A DNA stretch of 24,226 bases from Burkholderia sp. (GCA_030151225.1 JASLEG010000084.1:1-24226); one strand, 5' to 3'; counted from the stretch's first letter, positions 1 through 9,530 are shown. Notes: a model not told the origin generated them from the letters alone. Program-made: numbers and translations.

Positions 1-128
1 GGCATGGGAAAGGCGGCGGGAAACGGCCGGGCGGCGGCGCCGGAATGCAGGCGGGAGGCGGGGGAACGCGGTGAAAATGCGGTGCGCCGGCCGGTGCCGC
101 GAGGGGCGCCGGCCGGTGGCTCGCGACG
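1..128. other. Gene-free left edge with a GC-rich hairpin
   Basis: No credible gene is visible. A 13-base unit (GCGCCGGCCGGTG) occurs at 84-96 and again at 106-118. Because the unit contains a palindrome, 87-98 can pair with 105-116 (12 pairs, one G-T wobble, 6-base loop). It lies just past the stop of the minus-strand cobW-like gene. Read on that strand the hairpin carries one mismatch and is followed only some 8 bases later by TTTT, so it is at best a weak transcription end. Confidence 0.4.
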
Positions 129-1229
<1,101 letters not shown>

Positions 1230-1315
1230 GTCGATCGCCTAGGTTCGTGAATCGGGGTCAATACCGGCGCGTTGCCGGGCGCTGCGCTCGCGGCGGCGGC
1301 CGAAGCCGCGCCTGC

Positions 1316-1344
1316 TCAAACGTTCATTGAAACATAGTTGTCAA
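1316..1344 (-). promoter_or_regulatory. Possible promoter of the cobW-like gene
   Basis: On the minus strand a perfect TTGACA (1344-1339) is followed after 17 bases by GTTTGA (1321-1316), a poor -10. The -35 match is striking in such GC-rich DNA, but the weak -10 keeps this tentative. The predicted leader would be about 80 nt. Confidence 0.3.
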
Positions 1345-1402
1345 GCCCGCGCGCCCCGGCCGCTCCGCCAGGGCGCGACGCGGGCCATCCAGATCGGGGC
1401 GC

Positions 1403-2656
1403 TCAGGCGATTTGCAACAGCAGGCCCTTCAGATATTCGCCTTCCGGGAACGCGGTGAGCAGCGGGTGATCGACGCCCGCGCCGAGCCGCTTGAGGATGC
1501 GCGCATCCACGCGGGCGTCGGCGGCCGCGCCGGCCACGATCTTCTGGAACAGGTCCATGTCGATCGCGCCCGAGCACGAATAGGTGAACAGCAGGCCACC
1601 CGGGCGCAGCAGGCGGAAGCCGCTCAGGTTGATGTCCTTGTAGGCGCGCGCGGCGCGGTCCACGTGCTCGCGCGCCGGCGCGAACTTCGGCGGGTCGAGT
1701 ACCACCAGGTCGAAGCGCTCGCCCTCGTCGGCCAGGCGCCGCAGCGTCTTGAACGCGTCGGCGTCGAGCCAGGTGGCGCGCGCCGGGTCCAGGCCGTTGG
1801 CGGTCACGTTGCGCTGCGCGAGCGCCAGCGCGTCACCCGACGAATCGATCGACACCACGCGGCTCGCGCCGCCCGCCAGCGCCGCCAGCGAGAAGCCGCC
1901 CGTGTAGCAGAAGCAGTTCAGCACCTCGCGATCGCGCGCGAGCCGGCCCACCAGTTCGCGGTTGTCGCGCTGGTCCACGTAGAAGCCGGTCTTGTGGCCG
2001 TTCGGCACGTCGACGTGATAGCGCACGCCGTTCTCGCGCGCGATCAGCGTGGCCGGCGGCGCGTCGCCGGCGAGCACGCCGGTGGTCTGCTCGAGGCCTT
2101 CCTTCTGACGAATCGACACGTCCGAGCGCTCGTACACGTTCGGGCAGCCGGTGGCGGCCACCAGCGCGGCCACGATCGCCTCCTTCCACGCCTCCACGCC
2201 GGCCGCCATGAACTGGCAGACGAGCTGGCCGCGCCGCTCGGCGGCCGGCGGCGTGGCATCGGGCGACTGGCCGACCGGCAGGTCCTGCGGCAGGCCGTCG
2301 GCCACGTAGTAATCGACCACCAGGCCGGGCAGGCCGTCGGCCTCGCCGAACACGAGCCGCACCGCGTCGGTGTCGCGCACCATCGCCTGGCGATGCGCGA
2401 CGGCGCGCTGCACGCGGCGCTTGAAGAAGGCGTGATCGATCGGCTCGGCCTCGTCGAAGCTCCACACCCGCACGCGGATCTGCGAATGCGGGCTGTAGGC
2501 GCCGCGCGCGAGGAAGCGCCCGTCGGCCGAGCGCACCAGCACGGTGGCGCCGGCGGCCGGCTTGCCGTCCACGCGGTCGATCGCGTTGGCGTAGATCCAC
2601 GGGTGGCGGCGCAGCAGGGATTTGTCTTTCGACGGTTTGAGCGTAACGGTTTGCAT
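1403..2656 (-). CDS. RlmI-like class I SAM-dependent 23S rRNA (cytosine-5) methyltransferase
   Basis: 417 residues. Homologous to E. coli RlmI, which makes m5C1962 in 23S rRNA. An N-terminal PUA-like RNA-binding part (about 1-70, with RRHPWIY at 16-22) precedes the central EEHEE-like region and a Rossmann methyltransferase domain. Visible motifs are KTGFYVDQRDNR (222-233), SAM motif I CFCYTGGFS (248-256), acidic SDSS-like VSIDSS near 268-273, DPPKFAP (321-327) and TYSCSGAI (358-365), whose cysteine is the expected nucleophile region. The ATG at 2656 was chosen because the protein then begins with the conserved KPSKDKSLLRRHPW block; the frame stays open far upstream only as antisense-type noise over xerC. 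Residues about 119-143 form a Pro/Gly-rich insertion relative to the E. coli enzyme. It follows xerC by 68 bases and probably ends the operon. The target base is inferred from the family. Confidence 0.88.
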   Translation of the reverse strand: MQTVTLKPSKDKSLLRRHPWIYANAIDRVDGKPAAGATVLVRSADGRFLARGAYSPHSQIRVRVWSFDEAEPIDHAFFKRRVQRAVAHRQAMVRDTDAVRLVFGEADGLPGLVVDYYVADGLPQDLPVGQSPDATPPAAERRGQLVCQFMAAGVEAWKEAIVAALVAATGCPNVYERSDVSIRQKEGLEQTTGVLAGDAPPATLIARENGVRYHVDVPNGHKTGFYVDQRDNRELVGRLARDREVLNCFCYTGGFSLAALAGGASRVVSIDSSGDALALAQRNVTANGLDPARATWLDADAFKTLRRLADEGERFDLVVLDPPKFAPAREHVDRAARAYKDINLSGFRLLRPGGLLFTYSCSGAIDMDLFQKIVAGAAADARVDARILKRLGAGVDHPLLTAFPEGEYLKGLLLQIA

Positions 2657-2724
2657 GTCGGTATCGATTCGGGCCGCGCTCGGGCGCGGCGGGTCAGGCG
2701 TGATGAGGAAGGCCCGCGCGGGCG

Positions 2725-3645
2725 TCAGTCGCGTTTCTTCGCGCGCGGGTGGGCGCTGTCGTAGATGCGCGCCAGATGCTGGAAGTCGAGCGAGGTATAG
2801 ACCTGGGTGGCCGAGATGCTCGCGTGGCCGAGCAGCTCCTGCACCGCGCGCAGGTCGCCGCTCGATTGCAGCACGTGGGTGGCGAACGAATGGCGCAGCA
2901 CGTGCGGATGCACGTTGGCCGGAATGCCGGCGGCCAGCGCGGCGCGCTTCACGCGCTCGCGCACCACGCCGGGCGCCATGCGGTTGCCGCGCACCGACAG
3001 GAACAGCGGATGCGGATCGGCGCGCACCCAGCCGTCGCGCACCGCGAGCCAGGCGTCGAGCGCGGCGAGCGCCTTGCTGCCCACCGGCACCTTGCGCGTC
3101 TTGCCGCCCTTGCCGAGCACGCTGACCTCGGCCTCGGCGCGGTCGAACCAGCCGCTCGAGCGGTAGCCGTCGGATTCGGTATAACGCAGGTCGAGGCCCA
3201 CCAGCTCGGCCAGCCGCAGCCCCGACGAATAGAACAGCTCGACGATCGCGTGGTCGCGCCGCCCCTCGGGCGTGTCGGGAAACGACGAATCCATCAGCGC
3301 GCCGGCGTCGTCCACCGACAGCGCTTTCGGCAACGTCCTGGGCCGCTTCGGCGCGCGCACCGTGGCCACCGGGTTGGCCGGCAACTCGACACGCAGCGCG
3401 TACCAGCGGTAGAACGCGCGCCAAGCCGACAGCCGATGCGCGATCGAGCGCGCCGACAGGCCGCCCGCATGCGCGCGCGCCACGGCGCCGCGCATGTCGG
3501 CGGCGCTCAGCGCGGCGAGCGGCCGGCCGTTCGCGAAGCTGCGCAGCGCCTCGAGTTCGTGCGTGTAGCCGCGCAAGGTGTGTTCCGACAGCTGCCTGAC
3601 GTGCTCGAGATACGACAGGTAGGCGGCGATCGGATCGTCGGTCAT
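2725..3645 (-). CDS. xerC: Tyrosine recombinase XerC
   Basis: 306 residues, the usual XerC length. With XerD it resolves chromosome dimers at dif during division. The N-terminal core-binding SAM-like domain spans about 5-95 (the block at 80-92 contains the conserved YRWY) and the catalytic domain about 105-300. All active-site residues are present: R144 (SGLRLAEL), K182 (GKGGKTRKVP), H248 and R251 (HPHVLRH), H274 (LLGHAS) and Y283 (QVYTSLDF). Residues about 154-172 are longer than the E. coli loop preceding the catalytic lysine hairpin. The ATG at 3645 gives the canonical start; the open frame upstream lies inside the DUF484 gene. It sits 13 bases after the DUF484 stop, as in the dapF-DUF484-xerC order of many proteobacteria, which supports XerC rather than a phage integrase. 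Confidence 0.95.
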   Translation of the reverse strand: MTDDPIAAYLSYLEHVRQLSEHTLRGYTHELEALRSFANGRPLAALSAADMRGAVARAHAGGLSARSIAHRLSAWRAFYRWYALRVELPANPVATVRAPKRPRTLPKALSVDDAGALMDSSFPDTPEGRRDHAIVELFYSSGLRLAELVGLDLRYTESDGYRSSGWFDRAEAEVSVLGKGGKTRKVPVGSKALAALDAWLAVRDGWVRADPHPLFLSVRGNRMAPGVVRERVKRAALAAGIPANVHPHVLRHSFATHVLQSSGDLRAVQELLGHASISATQVYTSLDFQHLARIYDSAHPRAKKRD

Positions 3646-3658
3646 GGCGCGGGGCCGC

Positions 3659-4372
3659 TCAGTGCGGCAGCAGACGCGTGAGCGCGGCGCCGGCCAGCAA
3701 GCCGATGCGCGCGAGGAAGTCGGTGCCCATGCCGTCGTGGAAGCGGCGCGGGTCGGGCGAGCCGAGCACCAGCAGGCCGAATGCGCCCGCGCCTTCGGGC
3801 GCATCCGGCGCGCGCAGCGGCACCAGCGCGACCGATTCGGCGGCGCCCGACAAGGGGGCGGCGCCCTCGGCACCTTCGGCAGCGGTCGCCTCGACCGGCG
3901 CGAGCCACTGCGCGGCCTCGAAGCCGGCGTTGGCGCCGCAATACGGCGTGGCGAGGCTGTTGGTGAACAGGCGCACTTCCTCGCCGACGTTGCGCGCGAA
4001 TTCGGCCTGCGCGTACACCTCGGCCACGTCCCAGATGCGCAGTGCCGTCTGCGGCACGTCGAACACCTCGGCCAGGCCGCCCGCGATCTCACGCGGCAGC
4101 GCATGCGGATCGCGCTCGGCGATCACGCGCGCGTTCCAGCGGTCGAACTTGCCAGCCAGGCCGTCGTTCTCGTGGCCGTAGCGCAGCAGCTCGGCCAGGC
4201 GCCGTTCGAGCAGCTTGTTCTTGTCGCGCAGCATCTCCATCTGCCGTTCCTGCAGGGAGATCGCGGCCTTGCCGTGCGGATTCGCGAGCTTGACCGTCGC
4301 CAGCAGTTCGGCGTGCCGGGCGAAGAATTCGGGATTGGCGAGCAGGTAGTCGGCGACGTCGCGTTCGTTCAT
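3659..4372 (-). CDS. DUF484 family protein (GAF-like)
   Basis: 237 residues. The family (E. coli YigA) has no established biochemical role. The sequence begins MNERDVADYLLANPEFF, the typical DUF484 opening, followed by a charged, probably coiled-coil helix (about residues 40-66, QERQMEMLRDKNKLLERRL) and a GAF-like sensor fold (about 85-235) ending in GLLVLGS and the RFHDGMGTDFLARIG block. The GAF part carries an Ala/Glu-rich loop near 165-180. The ATG at 4372 gives the family N-terminus. It is placed between dapF and xerC, the same place as in gamma-proteobacteria, and is almost certainly co-transcribed with them. Function beyond a likely sensory or scaffolding role cannot be read from the sequence. 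Confidence 0.9.
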   Translation of the reverse strand: MNERDVADYLLANPEFFARHAELLATVKLANPHGKAAISLQERQMEMLRDKNKLLERRLAELLRYGHENDGLAGKFDRWNARVIAERDPHALPREIAGGLAEVFDVPQTALRIWDVAEVYAQAEFARNVGEEVRLFTNSLATPYCGANAGFEAAQWLAPVEATAAEGAEGAAPLSGAAESVALVPLRAPDAPEGAGAFGLLVLGSPDPRRFHDGMGTDFLARIGLLAGAALTRLLPH

Positions 4373-4413
4373 AAAGCGTTCGGTTCCGGTGCGCTTGGGT
4401 TCGGGGAGCGGGC

Positions 4414-5280
4414 TCAGTCGGCCAGTTCGATGGTGCCGTCGAAGACGGTCACGGCGGGGCCGGCCATCGACAGCGGCGCGGCGGCATCCCGCGCGCCGGA
4501 CCAGTCGATCGTCAGGGTGCCGCCGTGGGTGTGCACGGCGACCGGCGAATCGAGCAGGCCGCGGCGGATGCCGGCGGCCACCGCCGCGCAGGCACCGGTG
4601 CCGCAGGCGAGCGTCTCGCCGGCGCCGCGCTCGTACACGCGCAGCTTCACCTCGCGGCGCGACACGATCTGCATGAAACCCGCGTTGACGCGCTTCGGGA
4701 AGCGTGCGTGGCGCTCGATCACGGGACCGTCGTCGAGCACTGCGAAGGCTTCCGCGTCGTCCACCACCTGCACCGCGTGCGGATTGCCCATCGACACCAC
4801 CGAGATCCAGCGCGTCGTGCCGTTCACTTCCAGCGGGTACAGCGTGTCGGCGCCCTCGCGGCGGCCCTCGAGGCCGGCGGCGTCGAACGGCACCCGACTC
4901 GGCTCGAACACGGGCGTGCCCATGTCCACCACCACCTCGCCGTTCGGCTGCATGGCCAGCGTGATCACGCCGTGGTGCACCTGCACGCGCACCGTCGACT
5001 TGTCGGTCAGGCCGCGATCGCGCACGAATTTCACGAAGCAGCGCGCGCCGTTGCCGCAATGCTCGACCTCGCCGCCGTCGCAGTTGAAGATCCGGTACTT
5101 GAAGTCGACGCCGTCGAGCGTCGGGCGCTCCACCAGCAGCAACTGATCGGCGCCCACGCCGAAATGGCGGTCGGCCAGCGCGCGCACGCGCTCGGGCGTG
5201 AGGCCGAGGTCGCCGGCGGTGCCGTCGAGCACGACGAAGTCGTTGCCCGCGCCTTGCATCTTGGTGAACGGAAGTTTCAC
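4414..5280 (-). CDS. dapF: Diaminopimelate epimerase
   Basis: 288 residues. It converts LL-diaminopimelate to meso-diaminopimelate, the direct precursor of lysine and of the peptidoglycan cross-linking residue, without a cofactor, using two cysteines. Both are present: C75 in HCGNGARC and C226 in LACGTGAC. The family N-terminus KMQGAGNDF is at 7-15 and GNPHAV at 165-170. The start is a GTG at 5280, the only start that keeps the conserved KLPFTKMQGAGND; no strong Shine-Dalgarno precedes it, and an ATG seven codons later would cut into the conserved motif. It lies 149 bases downstream of lpxL and 41 bases upstream of the DUF484 gene on the same strand. Confidence 0.97.
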   Translation of the reverse strand: MKLPFTKMQGAGNDFVVLDGTAGDLGLTPERVRALADRHFGVGADQLLLVERPTLDGVDFKYRIFNCDGGEVEHCGNGARCFVKFVRDRGLTDKSTVRVQVHHGVITLAMQPNGEVVVDMGTPVFEPSRVPFDAAGLEGRREGADTLYPLEVNGTTRWISVVSMGNPHAVQVVDDAEAFAVLDDGPVIERHARFPKRVNAGFMQIVSRREVKLRVYERGAGETLACGTGACAAVAAGIRRGLLDSPVAVHTHGGTLTIDWSGARDAAAPLSMAGPAVTVFDGTIELAD

Positions 5281-5429
5281 GGTAGTCCAGGTTGCCTGTC
5301 GAATCGGGGCGGGGGGGCCGGCGCGCGGGGTATCACGCGGAGCACGGCCCGGTGCGCGGTGCATGCGCGCGGGCCCGAGCGTGAATGATACATCGTGGCC
5401 CGGGCCGCATCGGGCGCCTGCCCGGCCGC
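5281..5429 (-). promoter_or_regulatory. lpxL-dapF spacer with a weak -10-like site
   Basis: This 149-base spacer carries a minus-strand TATCAT at about 5393-5388 preceded by TG, resembling a -10, but no acceptable -35 at 16-18 bases. dapF may therefore have a secondary start or simply be read through from lpxL. No terminator is visible in the spacer. Confidence 0.2.
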
Positions 5430-6314
5430 TCAATAGAAGCCGGGCTGGCCCTCGGGCCGTGTCTTGAAGCGCTTGTGCACCCAGTAATACTGCTCGGGCA
5501 GCTGCGGGATGTGCTCCTCGAGGAACGCATTCATGCGGCGCGCGTCGAGATCGTCGTCGCCGGTGGGGTAGTCGGCCCACGGCGCGAACACGCGCAGCCG
5601 GTAGCCCTTGTAGCTCGGCAGCACCTCGCCGATGAACGGCACGACCTGCGCGCGGCCCGTCCTGGCGAGCCGGCCCACGGCCGTCAGCGTGCAGGTGGGG
5701 ATGCCGAAGAACGGCACGAAGGTGGAGTTGCGCACGCCGTAATCCATGTCGGCGCCGAGCATCACCGGCTTGCGGTCGCGCAGCCAGCGCAGCACGATGC
5801 GCGCGCTGTCGGCGCGGCTCGCCATCTCGGCGTCGAAGCGGCCGCGCGCGCGCTTGGCCTCGGCCTCGAGCAGCGGATTCGAAAACGGTTGATACAACGA
5901 ACCGCAGGTGCGTTGCAGCGAACGGTTCAGCCAGATCGAGCCGGCCTCGATGCCGACGAAATGCAGGCCCAGGAACAGCGTGGGCGGCAGGTTCGGATCG
6001 GTCAGGTCGATCGCGCTGTCCACCTCGATCAGCTTCGCGAGCTTCTTCTCGGAGCCGAACCACTGCACGCTGCGCTCCACGTAGCTGCGGATCGCGTGGC
6101 GGAAGGTCTGGCCCGCGATCTCCTCGCGCCGCGCGGCGCTCCAGTCGGGAAAGCACAATTCGAGATTCGTATGTACGATGCGCTTTCGCCGGCTCGGGAT
6201 CTGGTACAGCAGCCAGCCGAGCGCGTCGCCGAAGCGGGCCGTGAAGCCGTACGGCAGCAGGGCCAACAGCTTGAGCAGGAGCAGCGCGAAACGGGTGCCG
6301 AGGCGGCCTAGCAT
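5430..6314 (-). CDS. lpxL: Lipid A biosynthesis acyltransferase (LpxL/HtrB family)
   Basis: 294 residues. An inner-membrane late acyltransferase that moves a fatty acyl chain from acyl-ACP to the Kdo-lipid A precursor. A hydrophobic N-terminal anchor (about 8-40) is followed by the catalytic HX4E motif H118-E123 (GLHFVGIE), the block DMDYG-x-FVPFFG (189-204) and the C-terminal HKRFKTRPEG (280-289) typical of LpxL/LpxM. The ATG at 6314 has GGAG about 8 bases upstream. It is the first gene of the minus-strand block and diverges from metK; its promoter appears to overlap the metK promoter. Whether it adds C12 or C14 and at which position cannot be decided here; LpxM-type specificity is the alternative. 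Confidence 0.92.
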   Translation of the reverse strand: MLGRLGTRFALLLLKLLALLPYGFTARFGDALGWLLYQIPSRRKRIVHTNLELCFPDWSAARREEIAGQTFRHAIRSYVERSVQWFGSEKKLAKLIEVDSAIDLTDPNLPPTLFLGLHFVGIEAGSIWLNRSLQRTCGSLYQPFSNPLLEAEAKRARGRFDAEMASRADSARIVLRWLRDRKPVMLGADMDYGVRNSTFVPFFGIPTCTLTAVGRLARTGRAQVVPFIGEVLPSYKGYRLRVFAPWADYPTGDDDLDARRMNAFLEEHIPQLPEQYYWVHKRFKTRPEGQPGFY

Positions 6315-6395
6315 GCGCGGGCTCCGGCGAGCGGCGAAGCCGGCGAACGAGGGAAGGAAGACTGGATGAACGGGAGGGCCGGCACGGCGGGGCTC

Positions 6396-6426
6396 TTGCG
6401 TGAGGTTTCGATAAAGTCGCTATAAT
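6396..6426 (+). promoter_or_regulatory. Putative metK promoter
   Basis: A perfect TATAAT lies at 6421-6426, exceptional in this GC-rich region. The best -35 is TTGCGT (6396-6401) with a 19-base spacer. The predicted start falls near 6431-6434, leaving a leader of about 150 nt before the GTG of metK. Confidence 0.6.
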
Positions 6427-6452
6427 ACGGGCTTCGCCGAGTTAACTGACAA
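6422..6452 (-). promoter_or_regulatory. Putative promoter of the lpxL-dapF-xerC block
   Basis: On the minus strand TTGTCA (6452-6447) and TATTAT (6427-6422) are 19 bases apart. The -10 shares five of six bases with the plus-strand metK -10. The predicted start near 6415 would give an lpxL leader of about 100 nt. The 19-base spacing is long, so this is tentative. Confidence 0.4.
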
Positions 6453-6582
6453 CTTGCGGGGCGAAGCCGGTCGGGCGCATCACGCTCATCCGGATCAAGG
6501 AATCCGCTAAAGCGTCGCCACTTCGCAGCTTCCGAAGTTGGCTACGTGAATGCAACCGTAACCACACAGGAGCACGAACAAC
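6427..6582 (+). ncRNA. Structured 5' leader of metK (possible regulatory RNA)
   Basis: Three helices can be drawn by eye. The first pairs 6430-6438 (GGCTTCGCC) perfectly with 6460-6468 (GGCGAAGCC) and holds an inner AGTT/AACT stem (6440-6443 with 6451-6454). The second pairs CGGAT (6491-6495) with ATCCG (6502-6506). The third pairs 6517-6525 with 6533-6542 with one bulged T. CTTCGC occurs at 6432-6437 and at 6521-6526, so GCGAAG (6461-6466) can pair with either. There is no run of Ts, so control would act on translation or by Rho. The Shine-Dalgarno AGGAG is at 6568-6572. I do not recognise any known SAM or SAH riboswitch consensus. A true start at 6433 would remove the first bases of helix one. 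Confidence 0.4.
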
Positions 6583-7767
<1,185 letters not shown>

Positions 7768-7806
7768 GCGTCGCGGCCCCGCGCTGCGGCGCGGCGAGCA
7801 GGCAGG

Positions 7807-7836
7807 AAAAACCCCGGTCTCGACCGGGGTTTTTTC
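7807..7836 (+). terminator. Bidirectional intrinsic terminator after metK
   Basis: ACCCCGGT (7811-7818) pairs with ACCGGGGT (7823-7830), followed by a T run. The left side is a run of As, so on the minus strand the same hairpin is also followed by Ts and would end transcription of the convergent gene at 7861-8220. Confidence 0.93.
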
Positions 7837-7860
7837 ATGGTGGCGAGGGCGGCGCGTGCT

Positions 7861-8220
7861 TCAGCGCGCACCGAACGCGAACCAGCCGGCGCTGGCCGAC
7901 AGGCGGCGCGGCCGGTTGATGCGGCGGTGTGGGCCGTTGGCGCGACGCAGCGCCAGCAGCGGCAGCGACGAGGGCTTGCGCAGCAGCGCCGGCACGCCGA
8001 TGCGGCGCGCCTTCGTGCGGGCGCGCAGGTTGGCGAGGAAGCCGTGCAGCCAGGCGCGCAGGCCGCCGCCGAAACGCGGCGCGGCCAGCGTGATCGCGCG
8101 GTTGGCCAGCGCGCGGGTGCGTGCATGGTGATGGCGCAGCGCGCGCGCCACGCGGCGCGGTTCGAGCGGAGCGAGCCGCTTGGCGGCGCGGGTCAGGCGG
8201 GAGGTGAGGCTGAAGGACAT
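7861..8220 (-). CDS. Arg-rich hypothetical protein, 119 residues
   Basis: I do not recognise this protein. It has 25 arginines and 3 lysines but a single glutamate and no aspartate, so it is extremely basic. It has no membrane segment or signal peptide that I can see; the central part (FGGGLRAWLHGFLANLRAR) could form an amphipathic helix. Codon use is native: CTG, CGC and GCC dominate and nearly every third base is G or C, which argues for a real gene rather than noise. It converges on metK and shares its bidirectional terminator, and a good promoter lies 90-120 bases upstream of the ATG at 8220. No clear Shine-Dalgarno is visible. A nucleic-acid-binding or membrane-surface role would be conceivable but is not shown. 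Confidence 0.6.
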   Translation of the reverse strand: MSFSLTSRLTRAAKRLAPLEPRRVARALRHHHARTRALANRAITLAAPRFGGGLRAWLHGFLANLRARTKARRIGVPALLRKPSSLPLLALRRANGPHRRINRPRRLSASAGWFAFGAR

Positions 8221-8306
8221 GACGGTGTGGCTTGGCTCGTAAAGGGCCGGACCGGCTGCCGGATCGGCGGCCGGGTTCCGACACCTGAGTGAAAGTGGCC
8301 CCTGGC

Positions 8307-8336
8307 AATCTACCGGTTCATGGTAGCGGATGCCAA
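8307..8336 (-). promoter_or_regulatory. Promoter of the Arg-rich gene with an operator-like dyad
   Basis: On the minus strand TTGGCA (8336-8331) and TAGATT (8312-8307) are 18 bases apart. The spacer and -10 contain the inverted repeat CTACC-N7-GGTAG (8310-8326), placed where a repressor would block RNA polymerase. Confidence 0.45.
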
Positions 8337-8589
8337 AAATAGTCGCGCCGGTGGAAAACGGGCACGGATGACGGGCGTCAGGCTACCGGCGATCCGTGAC
8401 GCCCGGAAGACGAGGGAACCCGGATAAAACCCTGACGACGCGGCGGCGCCGACCCGGCGCACGGGGGGCGAATCGCGAGGTTAGTCGCGCCCGCCGCCGG
8501 ACAGTTCCGCGATCCCCCCATTCGCCGCATGCGCGGCCTGCGCTGCATCATGAAACCCGCCGGAAAGCGCGCGCGGCCGTCGATGCCGG

Positions 8590-8618
8590 TTCCGGTTCGA
8601 TCCGCGCGGTCGTACAAT
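8590..8618 (+). promoter_or_regulatory. Putative promoter of the PhyH-family gene
   Basis: TTCCGG (8590-8595) and TACAAT (8613-8618) are separated by 17 bases. The -10 is good and the -35 weak. The predicted start near 8625 leaves a leader of about 26 nt before the ATG at 8651. Confidence 0.45.
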
Positions 8619-8650
8619 CGACGATTCACGAAAACGACATCGAGTCCCCC

Positions 8651-9421
8651 ATGTCCGCACTGCAGTCCGACACGATCCGCGCGCAAATCGACGCGCTGCG
8701 CGAGCACGGTTACGTGATCGCCCGGGGCCTGGTCTCGCCCGAGACCTGCGCGGCGCTGAAGGCCGCGGCCGAGCGCCAGTTGGGCGAGGCGGCCGAGCCG
8801 GTGGAATTCGAGGCGGATCTGCGCTATCCCGGCGCGCCGGAATCGAAGGACGCGCCGGGCGGCAGGACGGTGCGCCGGCTGCTCGATGCCTACGCGCGCG
8901 CGCCCGAATTCGCCGAGCGTGCCACGGCGCCCGAGATCGCGGCGTGGATGGCCGCCTACTTCGGCGAGCAGGCGCAGCTCTCGCGCGTGCATCACAACTG
9001 CATGATGACCAAGCATCCGATGTACGGCAGCCTGACCGGCTGGCATCGCGATTTCCGCTACTGGGCGTTCGAGCGGGCCGATCTGGTGTCGGTGTGGTTC
9101 GCGCTCGGCGCCGAGACCGATCAGAACGGCGCGCTGTGGCTCGTGCCCGGTTCGCACAAGGCCGAGTTCGGTGCCGAGGCCTTCGACGATGCGAAGTTCT
9201 TCCGCGGCGACCTGCCCGCCAATCGCGCGATGATCGAGCGCGCGGTGTGCCCCGAGCTGGCGCCCGGCGACGTGGTCTTCTTCCATTGCAACACGCTGCA
9301 TTCGGCCGGCCAGAATCGCAGCGATCAGGTGAAGTTCTCGCTCGTCTACACGTACCACGGCGAGAGCAACCGGCCGGTGCCGGGTTCGCGCTCGGCCTCG
9401 AAGCCCGACGTCGCGCTCTGA
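8651..9421 (+). CDS. Phytanoyl-CoA dioxygenase (PhyH) family protein
   Basis: 256 residues. The family consists of Fe(II)/2-oxoglutarate-dependent oxygenases that hydroxylate small molecules with release of CO2 and succinate. The iron-binding facial triad is visible: H132 and D134 in WHRDFRYW, and H217 in NTLHSAGQNRS; R223 is the likely 2-oxoglutarate anchor. The surrounding GALWLVPGSHK (160-170) and PGDVVFFHCNTLHSAG blocks are typical of the family. The N-terminus starts MSALQSDTIRAQIDALREHGYVIARGLVSPE, a normal PhyH opening, supporting the ATG at 8651. It is a single-gene unit with its own promoter and a terminator 45 bases after the stop. The substrate cannot be inferred; neighbours give no hint. 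Confidence 0.9.
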   Translation: MSALQSDTIRAQIDALREHGYVIARGLVSPETCAALKAAAERQLGEAAEPVEFEADLRYPGAPESKDAPGGRTVRRLLDAYARAPEFAERATAPEIAAWMAAYFGEQAQLSRVHHNCMMTKHPMYGSLTGWHRDFRYWAFERADLVSVWFALGAETDQNGALWLVPGSHKAEFGAEAFDDAKFFRGDLPANRAMIERAVCPELAPGDVVFFHCNTLHSAGQNRSDQVKFSLVYTYHGESNRPVPGSRSASKPDVAL

Positions 9422-9465
9422 GGGTTCCGCGCGCGTCGAACCTCGCTCGCGGTTCAGAATGAATG

Positions 9466-9502
9466 ACGGGTGGCCCGGATCGAACCGGCCACCCGTTTTT
9501 TT
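9466..9502 (+). terminator. Intrinsic terminator after the PhyH gene
   Basis: ACGGGTGGCC (9466-9475) pairs perfectly with GGCCACCCGT (9487-9496) and is followed by seven Ts (9496-9502). On the minus strand the hairpin is not followed by a T run, so it works mainly for the plus strand. Confidence 0.93.
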
Positions 9503-9530
9503 CAGGGGCGTGTGCCGCGCGCCCGGCGCC

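Larger units (their letters stand above)
8221..8650. other. Divergent spacer between Arg-rich gene and PhyH gene
   Basis: This 430-base gap holds the minus-strand promoter at 8307-8336 and a plus-strand promoter at 8590-8618. Open frames crossing it on the plus strand are continuous with the PhyH reading frame but show no start signal or recognisable homology, so I treat them as non-coding. Confidence 0.6.

Noticed and set aside
1230..1402. Search for a Zur box upstream of the CobW-like gene
   Set aside because: No AT-rich dyad of the Zur type was seen; only a TTGACA -35-like site.
6427..6582. Match to a known SAM-I, SAM-II or SAH riboswitch
   Set aside because: I could not find the conserved core sequences of these classes; the leader is reported only as an unassigned structured region.
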